Assembly: GCA_934271655.1 (NCBI GenBank)
Contig: CAKQRW010000003.1
Location: 1 to 64,000, forward strand
Length of the DNA stretch: 64,000 nt
DNA from: an uncultured Bacteroidaceae bacterium
GTDB lineage: Bacteria; Bacteroidota; Bacteroidia; Bacteroidales; Bacteroidaceae
Direction: 5' to 3'
Shown: positions 29,398 to 38,300 of the stretch, piece by piece
How positions within the stretch are numbered: position 1 is the stretch's first letter
Layout: each line of letters starts with the position of its first letter
The notes under the pieces: model-generated
Told to the model about the DNA's origin: nothing
Database searches by the model: none
Seen by the model: only the letters and a program-made list of their open reading frames with translations
Position numbers and translations under genes: made by a program

Positions 29398-29470
29398 GAG
29401 CGGTCGCAACGGGCAGTCAGCAAATGCCCCCTGCATAGCCCACTGAAGATGCTAGGAAAGCTTACTTCTA

Positions 29471-29505
29471 TACTATATATAAAAAATGATTTTGAGCACC
29501 TACTT
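29471..29505 (+). repeat. R185 right-end remnant abutting the nitroreductase gene
   Basis: The stretch ending ATTTTGAGCACCTACTT matches the right terminus of R185. It ends two bases before the nitroreductase ATG, so the translation initiation region of that gene is made of repeat sequence. Confidence 0.65.
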
Positions 29506-29507
29506 AA

Positions 29508-30200
29508 ATGACAATGACACTAAATGAAGCTATAGAGGCACGCCACAGCGTGCGGCGCTACATGCCCAAGCCTCTCTCTGAGGATATAGTCACAGCACTG
29601 CGGTCGAAGATTGAAGAGTGCAACCGCTTGGGCCATCTTGACATACAGCTCGTGACCGACGAGACCAAGGCCTTTTCGGGCATGATGGCTTATGGCAAGT
29701 TTTCTGGCGTGGAGAATTATCTTGTGATGGCAGGGGAAAAGAGCGACACGCTCGATGAGCGAGTAGGCTACTATGGTGAGCAACTCGTGCTCCTGGCCCA
29801 GCAGCTGGGTCTCAACACTTGCTGGGCAGGCCTCTCATACCGCAAGGTGAATGGCGCTTATGCCATAAAGAAGGGCGAGAAGATAGCGTGCATGATAGCG
29901 CTTGGCTATGGCGAGACGCAGGGAGTCAAGCACAAGATAAAGACGGCTGGCGAGGTGAGCAACGCAAGCGACACTACTCCAGCATGGTTCAATGAGGGCG
30001 TAAGGGCTTCGCTGCTGGCTCCTACTGCCATCAACCAGCAGAAGTTCCGCTTCGATTACCTGCCTGCTCATGGAGCGGACAAGCCGAGGGTGAAAGCCAG
30101 CAGAGGCTTCTCTATGGTAGGCTACACGCAGATGGATATGGGCATTGCCAAACTGCATTTTGAGATTGGCGCAGGCAAGGAAAACTTCAACTGGGAATAG
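29508..30200 (+). CDS. Nitroreductase family protein
   Basis: This 230-residue FMN-dependent oxidoreductase has the N-terminal EAIEARHSVRRYMPKPLSED typical of the nitroreductase fold. A central QLVLLAQQLGLNTCWAGLSY and a late ASLLAPTAINQQKFRF complete the family pattern. The substrate cannot be predicted. A second in-frame ATG at 29514 is possible. It heads a tight three-gene run (gaps of 3 and 5 bases) with the AlkZ-related and RNase-H-like genes. Confidence 0.88.
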   Translation: MTMTLNEAIEARHSVRRYMPKPLSEDIVTALRSKIEECNRLGHLDIQLVTDETKAFSGMMAYGKFSGVENYLVMAGEKSDTLDERVGYYGEQLVLLAQQLGLNTCWAGLSYRKVNGAYAIKKGEKIACMIALGYGETQGVKHKIKTAGEVSNASDTTPAWFNEGVRASLLAPTAINQQKFRFDYLPAHGADKPRVKASRGFSMVGYTQMDMGIAKLHFEIGAGKENFNWE

Positions 30201-30203
30201 ACT

Positions 30204-30872
30204 ATGGACACACACGACATCTATAATGCGGCAGGACTGATGGAGCTTATTCGCGCCATCGGCTTTCTTCCGCTTCTCGATAGCGGCATCGATGGCTTCT
30301 CTGCCGAGGACATTGTGGACGAGGACTGCCGCTACGTGACCTTTCCCGATGGCGGCTGGGAATGGCCGCTGTGGAGATGGAAGGGTGAGATAGCAAGAGA
30401 GATGCCCTGCATGTACGGCAAGTTCTTCAACAGGAAGGCTGGCTTCATCAGCATGGAATGGTGGCCAGACTTCTGCAACTACAGAAGGAGCAAGTACCCT
30501 CGCCCTGACGACGACTCAATAGAAGGGGCCATCCTCTTCACGCTCCAGTCTGCTGGCAGCCTCATCACAAGAGAACTTCGTGCTGCCTGCGGCTTCACAG
30601 GCAAGGGCATGAGAAGCAAGTTTGACGGTTATCTTACCCGATTGGAGATGGCTACCTACATTGTGACAGAGGATTTCATCTATCCTCACGACAAGCACAA
30701 TCGCGAATACGGTTGGGGATGGTCACTGCTCAACACTCCCGAGGAGATACATGGAAGGGAAGTCTGCCTATGCGAACGGACACCGGAAGAGTCTTATCAG
30801 AGAATTTTTGAGCATATGAGACGAGTCCTGCCAAACGCTTCCGACAAGCAACTTATTAAATTGATTGGATAA
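30204..30872 (+). CDS. AlkZ-related winged-helix protein
   Basis: This 222-residue protein resembles the short AlkZ-related proteins of Bacteroidetes, distant relatives of the HTH_42/AlkZ DNA glycosylases that unhook crosslinks or excise alkylated bases. Visible are a GFSAEDIVDEDCRYVTFPDGGWEWP stretch in the first third and a winged-helix-like block around SAGSLITRELRAACGFTGKG. A catalytic QxQ or QxD motif of true AlkZ was not identified, so glycosylase activity is unproven. It is co-transcribed with its neighbours. Confidence 0.6.
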   Translation: MDTHDIYNAAGLMELIRAIGFLPLLDSGIDGFSAEDIVDEDCRYVTFPDGGWEWPLWRWKGEIAREMPCMYGKFFNRKAGFISMEWWPDFCNYRRSKYPRPDDDSIEGAILFTLQSAGSLITRELRAACGFTGKGMRSKFDGYLTRLEMATYIVTEDFIYPHDKHNREYGWGWSLLNTPEEIHGREVCLCERTPEESYQRIFEHMRRVLPNASDKQLIKLIG

Positions 30873-30877
30873 GGATA

Positions 30878-31393
30878 ATGACGACACAAGACACTGACGC
30901 ATACCATGTCTGGATTGGCGGCTCATGTGACTATGGGCACAAAGAGCGAGCTGGCGGGGCTGCCGTTGTGATAGAGCGCAATGGCAACATCATCGGCCGC
31001 GATGTCATCAGCGGCCTCCACACCACCGAGTTTCGCATGATGCTGACACTTATGGCAAAGGTGATGCACGAGCTTGAAGCTGGCTCAGACATTCTCTTTC
31101 TCACCAACGCCGCATATATTCAGAACTTCGACAAGGCTCCGACTTCCCAGCCTGCCCACCAGACGAGCAGAGAGAGCAAAGACGCAATGCCTGCCGAGCC
31201 GCAAGGGAGAAAGGCAAGAGCCAACTCCGACTTGATACAGCTATGCATCGAGGAAAAGGAACGACACAGCTCAGTAGGGACAAAAATAGTGCAATACCAC
31301 AAAAGCCCACTGCTACAAGAGACGCACGACATGGCCACAGAGGCAATGGCCAAGGCAAGAAGGGACTTTCACTACGCTGCAAGAACGAGATAA
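30878..31393 (+). CDS. RNase HI-like protein lacking most catalytic residues
   Basis: This 171-residue protein lines up along its length with RNase HI. WIGGSCDYGHKERAGGAAVV corresponds to the first beta strand (TDGSCLGNPGPGG in E. coli). TTEFRMMLTLMAKVMHEL corresponds to TTNNRMELMAAIVALEAL, ILFLTNAAYIQ to VILSTDSQYVR, and THDMATEAMAKA to RCDELARAAA. At the four catalytic positions Asp10 is Gly, Glu48 is Met and Asp70 is Asn; only the last Asp remains. It therefore looks like a non-catalytic binder of RNA or hybrid. The stop codon coincides with the start of an R185 half-copy, so the C-terminus may have been altered. Confidence 0.6.
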   Translation: MTTQDTDAYHVWIGGSCDYGHKERAGGAAVVIERNGNIIGRDVISGLHTTEFRMMLTLMAKVMHELEAGSDILFLTNAAYIQNFDKAPTSQPAHQTSRESKDAMPAEPQGRKARANSDLIQLCIEEKERHSSVGTKIVQYHKSPLLQETHDMATEAMAKARRDFHYAARTR

Positions 31394-31458
31394 GCAGAAG
31401 AAAAGTCTGTCCGGGGATAGACTACGTCAATTATAAAAACAATTATTAACACCTACTT
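31392..31458 (-). repeat. R185 half-copy at the RNase-H-like gene stop
   Basis: From AAGCAGAAGAAAAGTCTG to AACACCTACTT this matches the distal half of the inverted R185 copies (compare 9927-9993). It begins at the stop codon of the preceding gene, and the MFS gene begins 56 bases past its end. Confidence 0.7.
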
Positions 31459-31473
31459 ATGAATTCTTTTTTG

Positions 31474-31481
31474 TAACTTTG
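31474..31481 (+). promoter_or_regulatory. Probable -7 box (TAACTTTG) of the MFS gene
   Basis: TAACTTTG lies 33 bases before the MFS start. The expected -33 region falls in the R185 terminus and has no consensus. Confidence 0.4.
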
Positions 31482-31513
31482 TATTCAGATACAATCATAA
31501 GAAAAACAACGAA

Positions 31514-32752
31514 ATGAACTTCAATTCAATAAGCGACAAACTAAAGGGCAATCATACATTGATGGAAGGCACCGTATATTCGATGCTCATCATATGCAGC
31601 ATCTCACATTTCCTGAATGACATGATCCAGTCCATCATCCCGTCCATCTACCCCATCGTCAAGGACAAGTTTGGCTTCTCGTTCACCCAGATAGGCATCA
31701 TCACCTTGGTGTTTCAGATGACCTCTTCTATTCTGCAGCCATTCACCGGCCTCTATGCCGACAAGCATCCACGTCCCTACGCCTTGTCGGTGGGCATGTG
31801 CTTCACACTGGCAGGCTTGCTGCTGCTCGCCTTCGCCGAAAACTATATCTTGATACTCCTGGCAGTGAGCATCGTAGGATTAGGCTCATCAGTGTTTCAC
31901 CCCACAGCATCACGAGTAGCGCAGTTGGCATCGGGCGGCAAGAAGAGCCTGGCCCAGTCCATCTTTCAGGTGGGCGGCAACGGAGGCTCGGCAGTGGGTC
32001 CGCTCCTTGCAGCCACCATCATCCTGCCCCTCGGACAGCGCGCCATCTCCTGGTTTGCCCTGGCAGCATTGGCGGCAGCCCTTATCATGGTCAGGCTGGG
32101 CGCTTGGTACAAGGCGAGACTCGCCTATGCTGCCAAGCATCCGCAGAAGCAGCCACTCCTCAACAACGACATATCCAGAAGGACCAAATACTGGTCATTG
32201 GTGATTCTCATCCTGCTGATCTTCTCAAAGTATTTCTACACGGCGTGCATCACCAGCTACTTCACGTTCTTCCTTATAGACAAGTTTGGCATATCCGTCC
32301 AGGCATCCCAGCTCTGCCTGTTTGTCTTCCTCGCAGCCTTTGCCATCGGCACAGTGGCAGGAGGAATGCTGGGCGACAAGTTCGGCAGGAAGTATGTGAT
32401 ATGGTTCTCCATCCTGGGAGCCGCCCCCTTCGCGCTCGCCATGCCATTTGTGAGCCTCACATGTACCATCATCTGCACATTCCTCTCAGGCCTCATCATA
32501 GCCTCGGCATTCTCATCCATAGTGGTCTATGCCACCGACCTGATGCCCGACAAGGTGGGACTGATAGCCGGCATCTTCTTCGGACTGATGTTTGGCCTTG
32601 GAGGCTTGGGCTCGGCATTCTTCGGATGGCTTGCCGACAAGACCAGCATCGAGTTCATCTTCCAGGCAAGCGCCTTCCTGCCACTCTTAGGAGTCATTGC
32701 CGGCTTCTTGCCCAACACACAGAAGGTGAAGAGGCATGAACAGGCTGACTGA
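31514..32752 (+). CDS. MFS exporter, fosmidomycin-resistance (Fsr)-like
   Basis: This 412-residue inner-membrane protein has 12 predicted membrane spans. Fsr-type features include SHFLNDMIQSIIPSIYPIVKD near the start, GLYADKHPRPYALSVGM in the loop after span 2, and VFHPTASRVAQLASGGKKSLAQS around residue 125. Fsr proteins export drugs by proton antiport; the true substrate here is unknown. The gene shares direction with ogt, 30 bases downstream. Confidence 0.85.
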   Translation: MNFNSISDKLKGNHTLMEGTVYSMLIICSISHFLNDMIQSIIPSIYPIVKDKFGFSFTQIGIITLVFQMTSSILQPFTGLYADKHPRPYALSVGMCFTLAGLLLLAFAENYILILLAVSIVGLGSSVFHPTASRVAQLASGGKKSLAQSIFQVGGNGGSAVGPLLAATIILPLGQRAISWFALAALAAALIMVRLGAWYKARLAYAAKHPQKQPLLNNDISRRTKYWSLVILILLIFSKYFYTACITSYFTFFLIDKFGISVQASQLCLFVFLAAFAIGTVAGGMLGDKFGRKYVIWFSILGAAPFALAMPFVSLTCTIICTFLSGLIIASAFSSIVVYATDLMPDKVGLIAGIFFGLMFGLGGLGSAFFGWLADKTSIEFIFQASAFLPLLGVIAGFLPNTQKVKRHEQAD

Positions 32753-32794
32753 ACACCTGGACAGACATATCCACTCCGACACATGCACACGCCA

Positions 32795-33313
32795 ATGAAA
32801 CAGACAGTAAACATCCAGTACCACGACTCTCCTTGCGGAACACTCATCTTGGCATCAGCCGGCAATGAGCTTTGCCTCTGCGACTGGCACGACAAGCCAT
32901 GTGAGGAGCGCAACAAGCGCCGTCTGGCACGACTGCTGCATGCCGAGTTTGTCACAGCCTACTCTGCGGTCTTGGAACAGGCCAAGCAAGAGCTTGACGA
33001 GTATTTCGCTGGCCAGCGCACTGCGTTCGACATTCCACTACGTCCCGTAGGCACCGATTTTCAGAAGCGAGTGTGGCGAGCCTTGCTTGACATACCCTAT
33101 GGCGAGACACGTTCCTACAAGGACATAGCCTTGAGTGTGAACAATCTCAGAGGAGTCAGGGCTGTAGCGCAAGCCATCGGCGCCAACGGCATGAGCATCT
33201 TCATCCCTTGCCACCGTGTCTTAGGCTACGACCACTCCCTGACAGGTTTCGCAGGGGGCATTGAGGCTAAAAAAACGCTCCTGAACATTGAGAATGCGAC
33301 CGATGGACAGTAG
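32795..33313 (+). CDS. ogt: Methylated-DNA-protein cysteine methyltransferase
   Basis: This 172-residue suicide DNA-repair protein transfers the methyl group from O6-methylguanine to its own cysteine, in the IPCHRVLG motif near residue 146. RAVAQAIGAN (helix-turn-helix with arginine finger) and the C-terminal LTGFAGGIEAKKTLLNIE complete the family pattern. The start at 32795 gives the usual N-terminus; an in-frame ATG at 32783 is possible. The last codons abut an R185 half-copy. Confidence 0.92.
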   Translation: MKQTVNIQYHDSPCGTLILASAGNELCLCDWHDKPCEERNKRRLARLLHAEFVTAYSAVLEQAKQELDEYFAGQRTAFDIPLRPVGTDFQKRVWRALLDIPYGETRSYKDIALSVNNLRGVRAVAQAIGANGMSIFIPCHRVLGYDHSLTGFAGGIEAKKTLLNIENATDGQ

Positions 33314-33395
33314 GGAAAGGAGGACAAGAGAGTGTGGGCGGCAAATATGAGAGTGGTTTACTTTAATACTATAAAATAATTTTGAGCATCTACTT
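33309..33395 (+). repeat. R185 right half-copy at the ogt stop
   Basis: This matches the right half of R185 from GAAAGGAGGAC through CAAATATGAGAG and ATACTATAAAATAATTTTGAGC to CTACTT. It begins at the TAG stop of ogt and ends 30 bases before the next start codon. Confidence 0.75.
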
Positions 33396-33425
33396 ATCAA
33401 ATATTCACTAAACTGATTGGATAAA

Positions 33426-33959
33426 ATGACTATATACATTGTTAGACACGGACAGACAGAAGAGAACAAGCAGAGAATACTGCAAGGTCACATGCCTGGC
33501 ACACTTACAGAGCAAGGCAAGGACCAGGTGCGCCAAGCTGCCGAACATCTTGCCAGTCAAGGTGTTCAGTTCAAGTGCATCGTATCGAGCGACCTTAAAC
33601 GTGCCATGGACTCTGCCGGCATCATCGCAGAGCGTCTTCATCTGCCTGTCATCCCGATGAAGCTTCTCCGCGAGCGCGACTGGGGCAACTACACAGGTTT
33701 GCCGCTGTCGGAAGCAAAGGACAAGTACAAGATTGACGGCAAGTGGGTCTTTCCCGACGGAAGCGCAGAGACAGAGGAAGACATTTACAGACGCGCTGGC
33801 CATGCCCTGCAGGAACTCTCCAGCCTTTATGCCGATGATGCCATCATCGTTGTCACTCACGGACAATTCGCAAGAAACCTCATAGCATTCCACTACAAGT
33901 GCAGCTACCATGAGGTGGCGTCATTTGTGAACGCGGAAGTCAGGGTGCTGAAGATATAA
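33426..33959 (+). CDS. Histidine phosphatase family protein
   Basis: This 177-residue enzyme is of the phosphoglycerate-mutase-like fold. The phospho-accepting His is in YIVRHGQTEENKQRI near residue 8, and SSDLKRAMDSAGIIAERL and VVTHGQFARNL supply the other catalytic residues. The ATG at 33426 is chosen over a TTG nine bases earlier. The substrate (phosphoglycerate, cobalamin precursor or other) is not determinable, and there is no informative neighbour. Confidence 0.88.
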   Translation: MTIYIVRHGQTEENKQRILQGHMPGTLTEQGKDQVRQAAEHLASQGVQFKCIVSSDLKRAMDSAGIIAERLHLPVIPMKLLRERDWGNYTGLPLSEAKDKYKIDGKWVFPDGSAETEEDIYRRAGHALQELSSLYADDAIIVVTHGQFARNLIAFHYKCSYHEVASFVNAEVRVLKI

Positions 33960-34125
33960 GGCAGATGTTCATCACAGACGAGAGCTAATCCTGATTTGAC
34001 GCTGCGACGTATTGGAGGGAGGAATCGGCACGACTCTGCATGTGTCAACATAATGTGGCACAAGAAATGTCTATTGCTTATAGACACTTATGATAATGGT
34101 TACCAAGGTGGATTAGACATGCGTT

Positions 34126-34416
34126 ATGCCAACGGAATATAGAAACGCTCATGGCATAATCCTTGATTTCGAGGAGGAACATCATGGCTTTGCCACACAT
34201 TCCATCTGCGGCACTGTGGCGCAAATCATAGCCGAACGCAGCGAGTTTCCCAGAGGAAAGCGGATCACATATTACCCTCAAGCGGAAACTATTCAAGAAG
34301 AAATCTTGAAGGCTAATGGACACGAAAAGGATTTCCATGATGATGAAGAAACAGAAAGAACGCTCTGGGGATATATCGTGACCATCAAAGATGCTGTGGT
34401 AAGTAGGTGCTCATAA
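34126..34416 (+). CDS. Small protein of unknown function, 3' end replaced by R185
   Basis: This 96-residue product resembles no family I recognise. It is charged, with an acidic/His stretch (DFEEEHHGF) and no signal or membrane segment. The last residues (SRCS) and the stop codon are encoded by the first bases of an R185 partial copy starting at 34401, so the natural C-terminus was probably cut off. It may be a gene fragment. Confidence 0.4.
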   Translation: MPTEYRNAHGIILDFEEEHHGFATHSICGTVAQIIAERSEFPRGKRITYYPQAETIQEEILKANGHEKDFHDDEETERTLWGYIVTIKDAVVSRCS

Positions 34417-34426
34417 TTATTTTTAT
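34401..34426 (+). repeat. R185 left-end fragment in tandem with copy 4
   Basis: AAGTAGGTGCTCATAATTAT is repeated immediately before the full copy that starts at 34427. This suggests an abortive duplication or insertion of one copy next to another. Confidence 0.75.
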
Positions 34427-34805
34427 AAGTAGGTGCTCATAATTATTTTTTATATTTGCCATGCTCTATCTTGAGGCAGGTTTCTTCTTCTGTTTGAAAG
34501 AGCTATGCGGGCATAGTGACTGACAAACAGAAGGAAAAGATGACCGAGAGAGTGTGTGGCAAATATTGTAGCGGCTTACCTTGATACTATAAAATAATTC
34601 CACCTGTACGGTTGGAAAACGTAGTAGGTGCGGTGTCTCACCGCACAATTATGAATGGTGTTTAGCATTTTACAACTATAAATAGTCAGAATGTTCTTGC
34701 TGCTGTGCGGTGAGACACCGCACCTACTACATTGAACATCATTTATTGATGATCAGAAATAACATTTCCAACCGTACAGGTGGAAATAATTTTGAGCACC
34801 TACTT
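34427..34805 (+). repeat. R185 hairpin repeat, full copy 4, interrupted
   Basis: A complete R185 copy is split near its right end by a second element (34600-34783). Removing the insert and one target duplicate leaves 187 bp, the normal size. It marks the left edge of the defence island. Confidence 0.85.
34600..34783. mobile_element. Second MITE-like element nested in R185
   Basis: This 184-bp non-coding element has perfect 19-bp terminal inverted repeats, CCACCTGTACGGTTGGAAA and its complement. It is flanked by a perfect 8-bp duplication AAATAATT (34592-34599 and 34784-34791) of the host repeat. Inside, a second inverted repeat of about 26 bp is built from GTAGGTGCGGTG and CACCGCAC segments. 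No transposase is present, so it must have been moved in trans. Confidence 0.85.
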
Positions 34806-34893
34806 AAAGACATTGCCAGAGAAGGTGAGCAACAAATGATAAGTAGACAGGATACGTATGAAGAAAAAACATTTGCTCGCTTATGATGATTAT

Positions 34894-34922
34894 AAGCAGG
34901 TGTTCAAAACTATTTTATAGTG
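34894..34922 (-). repeat. R185 terminal fragment
   Basis: AAGCAGGTGTTCAAAACTATTTTATAGT matches the left end of the inverted R185 copies, then similarity stops. Confidence 0.6.
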
Positions 34923-35023
34923 AGCTATTGATGGAAAATACGCCTGATTCCGACCGCCCTCACATTAACTGCATTGGCCTATCATGAGGCTCCATCAATG
35001 GAGCGGCTTACATGTACTCTAAC

Positions 35024-35125
35024 GAAGCGCTTCATTAAGAGTTAAAGAAGCGCTTCGTTAAATGCTAATGAAGCGCTTCGTTGAATGCTAAAGAAGCGCT
35101 TCGTTAGATTGCAAGGAAGCGCTTC
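35024..35125. repeat. Five GAAGCGCTTC palindromes at exact 23-bp spacing
   Basis: The perfect 10-bp palindrome starts at 35024, 35047, 35070, 35093 and 35116. Linkers are partly conserved (GTTAAATGCTAAW-like) but clearly less so than the cores. Nothing in the array is coding. Confidence 0.9.
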
Positions 35126-35253
35126 TTTAGATAATGCCTTCTACACACGAGAACAAGTGCAATGCTATGCGCTCTGACCATTCTGATTGTTTTTCAATCG
35201 CAAGGGTTTCACAACCATCATATACCACTACAGTCATTATCTGCAAACCTACG

Positions 35254-35320
35254 ACTTGCACATCTTTATCCTATGCTTTGCGCATCGTCATCCTATGCTT
35301 TGCGCATCGTTGTCCTATGG
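35254..35320. repeat. 22-bp tandem array, TGCGCA core (same family as 368-478)
   Basis: TCCTATG starts at 35269, 35291 and 35313. GCRCATC starts at 35258, 35280 and 35302. All steps are 22 bases. The unit (CTTTGCGCATCG, then TCCTATG) is a close variant of the array at the window start. The rest of 35126-35386 shows nothing else. Confidence 0.8.
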
Positions 35321-35386
35321 GTCATGAATAGCAATCCTATTGTTTATAAGGTGCAGAGCACTATTTTATCTCGTCTGAATAGGTCG

Positions 35387-38300
35387 CTACTGGTTGAGTA
35401 TCATTTCTATCATAAGCTTCAGGTGCGTCCCTTCCTTGTCCTCAAACAGCACGTGGTTCTTGACGAACTCCTCTACGGCAAACGGCTCGCTTGCCCAAAA
35501 CTCAACCTGCTCCATTGGCGTGTTGCTTATGATAAAGCTGTTCATTATGAGATTGGGGTTGCCCACCTGCGCCGCAACAGAGGTTTGCAAGTAGCGAAAG
35601 AGCTGTATCTTATCATCATTCAAGCCCTTGAGGTTGCGTATTCCCTTAGGGTCGATAAACGTAAGATACTGCTTCTCTCCCACCAATATCCAGAGAATGA
35701 AGTCGGGATAGAAGTTGTTGGCCTCGAAAAATCCCATACCCTTCTTGCTCTCATTGCGAAGCAGATAGACTTGCTTGCCTGCAAGCACATCATCCTGATG
35801 TTCATCACAATACTGGCGAAAAGCCTCTGCAAAGTTCTTCTCGCCCAAATTCAGAGGCACAGGACTCACTTGCAGGACAGGCTCGCCTGTCACCTCATCC
35901 AAGAAAGGACGGTTGCCATTCACATCTCGTTCCGCCATGAAGAACAAAGGTTTATAGAGATGCATATCCAAATTCAGGGCCTTGAAGCAACTGTCGAAGG
36001 CCATGTCTCGATGGAAGTTGTCTTTCTCCACGTCCTTCTTCACCGATGTCACATGGTCGATGAGTTCTGGTTTGTCGTTTCTTACCCTCACGGTATATTC
36101 ATCTGGCACACCCATATTATAATAGGTGACACGAGTGCCTCTCAGATGCTGTTGTTCTTCCCCCGCCTTTGATTTTTTATATGCCATATCAATGTAGCCA
36201 CGAAGCAAACAGACGGTGATGTCCTGCCACAACTCCACATTCTTTCCGAAATCCCGGAAGGCGAGATTTGACTCAGGTATCGCCAGTTCATACCACGACG
36301 GATGGGCCATCAAGTACTTGAGGTCTGCAACCCTAAGTTCCATATTGTACCAGCTGCGCTCTGCCTTCATCTTCTGCAAAGCAAAGAAGACGGCCGTCCA
36401 GTCTATCCAATGCAGATGCTCTGGTGTCAACTTGCCAACATGGCGATTCGCATTATAAGAAGTTCCCACATTCTTGCTTCTCAGCAAATCCACCTTCGGA
36501 TATTTGTCGAGCTTCACCATTATTCGGTTCATCAAACCAGTGTCGGCAGGATCCACCACGGCCGACTTCTTGAAGTTATAGCCATCCGCCACCTTTGGTA
36601 TAAGGAGTTCCGTGGCCTTCAAATCGACCGTATGGATAGTCTTGATGACGATTTCCTCATAGTCTATCTCGTTGGTAGGCAAGCCCTCATCCTCCAAGTA
36701 TGTCTTGAAGGCTTCCATATAGTCGGCACGCACACCGAAGATGTTGAGGGTCTCGATGGTTGGAAGCCCCTTTGGGATGAACTCGTCCTGATAACAAGCA
36801 TCGAGCATCTTGCTGCGCTTCAAGGAATACTTGTAGCCCTTCAAGCGAACACCACGACCGAAGAGCTGGATAATCTCCGAGCCCTCGCTCCTGCCCACGT
36901 TCATCAGTCCCATCACAGACACACGCCAACTGCTCCACCCTTCGGTAAACTTCTTGGAACCTATCAGGATGTTGATGCCGGATGCAGCCGAGTTGATGGT
37001 AGCAAAGAGGCTTGAAGTGCCAAACGACTTTGCCTCGCAGATAAAGCCCTTGTCTTGCAGGAGCTTGACGAGTTCCTTGCCATCGCCCACATTGATGACA
37101 CCGAAATATGGGGCAACGCCAACCCGAAGTCCTATTTCCTCGAAACCTCCCTTCTGTAGGTCAATGTGCAGTTTGGCACCCGTGATGCTCGAATGGAACA
37201 ATTCTTGCAAGATGCCAGTATAGATGTTGGCGGCAAACTTCTGTTTGTCGTTTTCCATGAGATAACCTTTCTTCAAGGCTTGGAAGGAACTGCCGAATAC
37301 GGAATATCCATTCTTGGTCTTCAGTCCGTCGTCCGAGCTGAGCAAGCGACGGATATATGTGGTGTAGGCTTGATTCTTGTTGTTCACGAAGTCCTGCAAG
37401 AAGAGCAACACCTGCGTCACATCCGACACATCTCGCTTGTTATCTTTGTTCACCGCCTTCACGCTGCTTCCCACAAAGATGCCAAGCGGTTTCTCCACCA
37501 AGAATTTATTGTGGATGCGAGCATCGCCTTGGTAGATTTTCGTCTGCTCATAGAGACACAGCAGATAAGCCGTGAGGTACATATTGAGCAACTCATCATC
37601 GTTCCAGTCGTTCATATTCATGATGCGATAATCCTTGCCATAGCCATCGGCGTAGAAGTAGCGATAGCTATAGTCGAAGAGCGTCGCCTTGCCGTACTGC
37701 TCAAACATCGCTTTTCCATCCTTGGTGTTGCTCTTGGCAGAGATGGCCTGACCGAAGGTGGCGGAATACTCAAACGAGAAGCCTTCCTCGGTGAGTTTCT
37801 GGCGGTAGCCCATCCATACATCGCCGCTCGATCCTTTGTGACCCTCATCTACGAGTACTAAGTTGTTGCCCTCGAAATTCTCCACGGCAACGGTCTTGTC
37901 GCCGTCTTTGTCGGCAAGTTTGTTGATGTCAATGATTTCTACACTTTTTCCTTGAAAGAATCCGCCCAATCCTTGTTTGCTAAACATCTCCACTTCCATA
38001 TTGGAGGCCATCAGCTCTGCGTAGTGCTGACGGCTCAATCCTTCGTTCGGAGTCAGCACAAGGATGCGGTTGAGTTTCTTGGCGTGGTAGTGTTCGGCAT
38101 AATAGAGATACTGCTTGATGTTGACGTGCATCAACAGGGTCTTGCCCGAACCCGTAGCGTTCCAAAAAGCCAACTTGTTCAAGTCATCGACGGTGAAGTC
38201 GGGCAACTCGTGCCAAGTCTCTGCACGATGATTGAAGTCTTCGTGCAGAAAGCAGTTCAAGTTGTCGCAAAGGGCTTGCGCATCGGCGAAATACTGGTCG

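Noticed and set aside
35162..36172. 336-codon plus-strand frame
   Set aside because: It runs from the 22-bp array into the antisense of the Res gene and resembles no protein.
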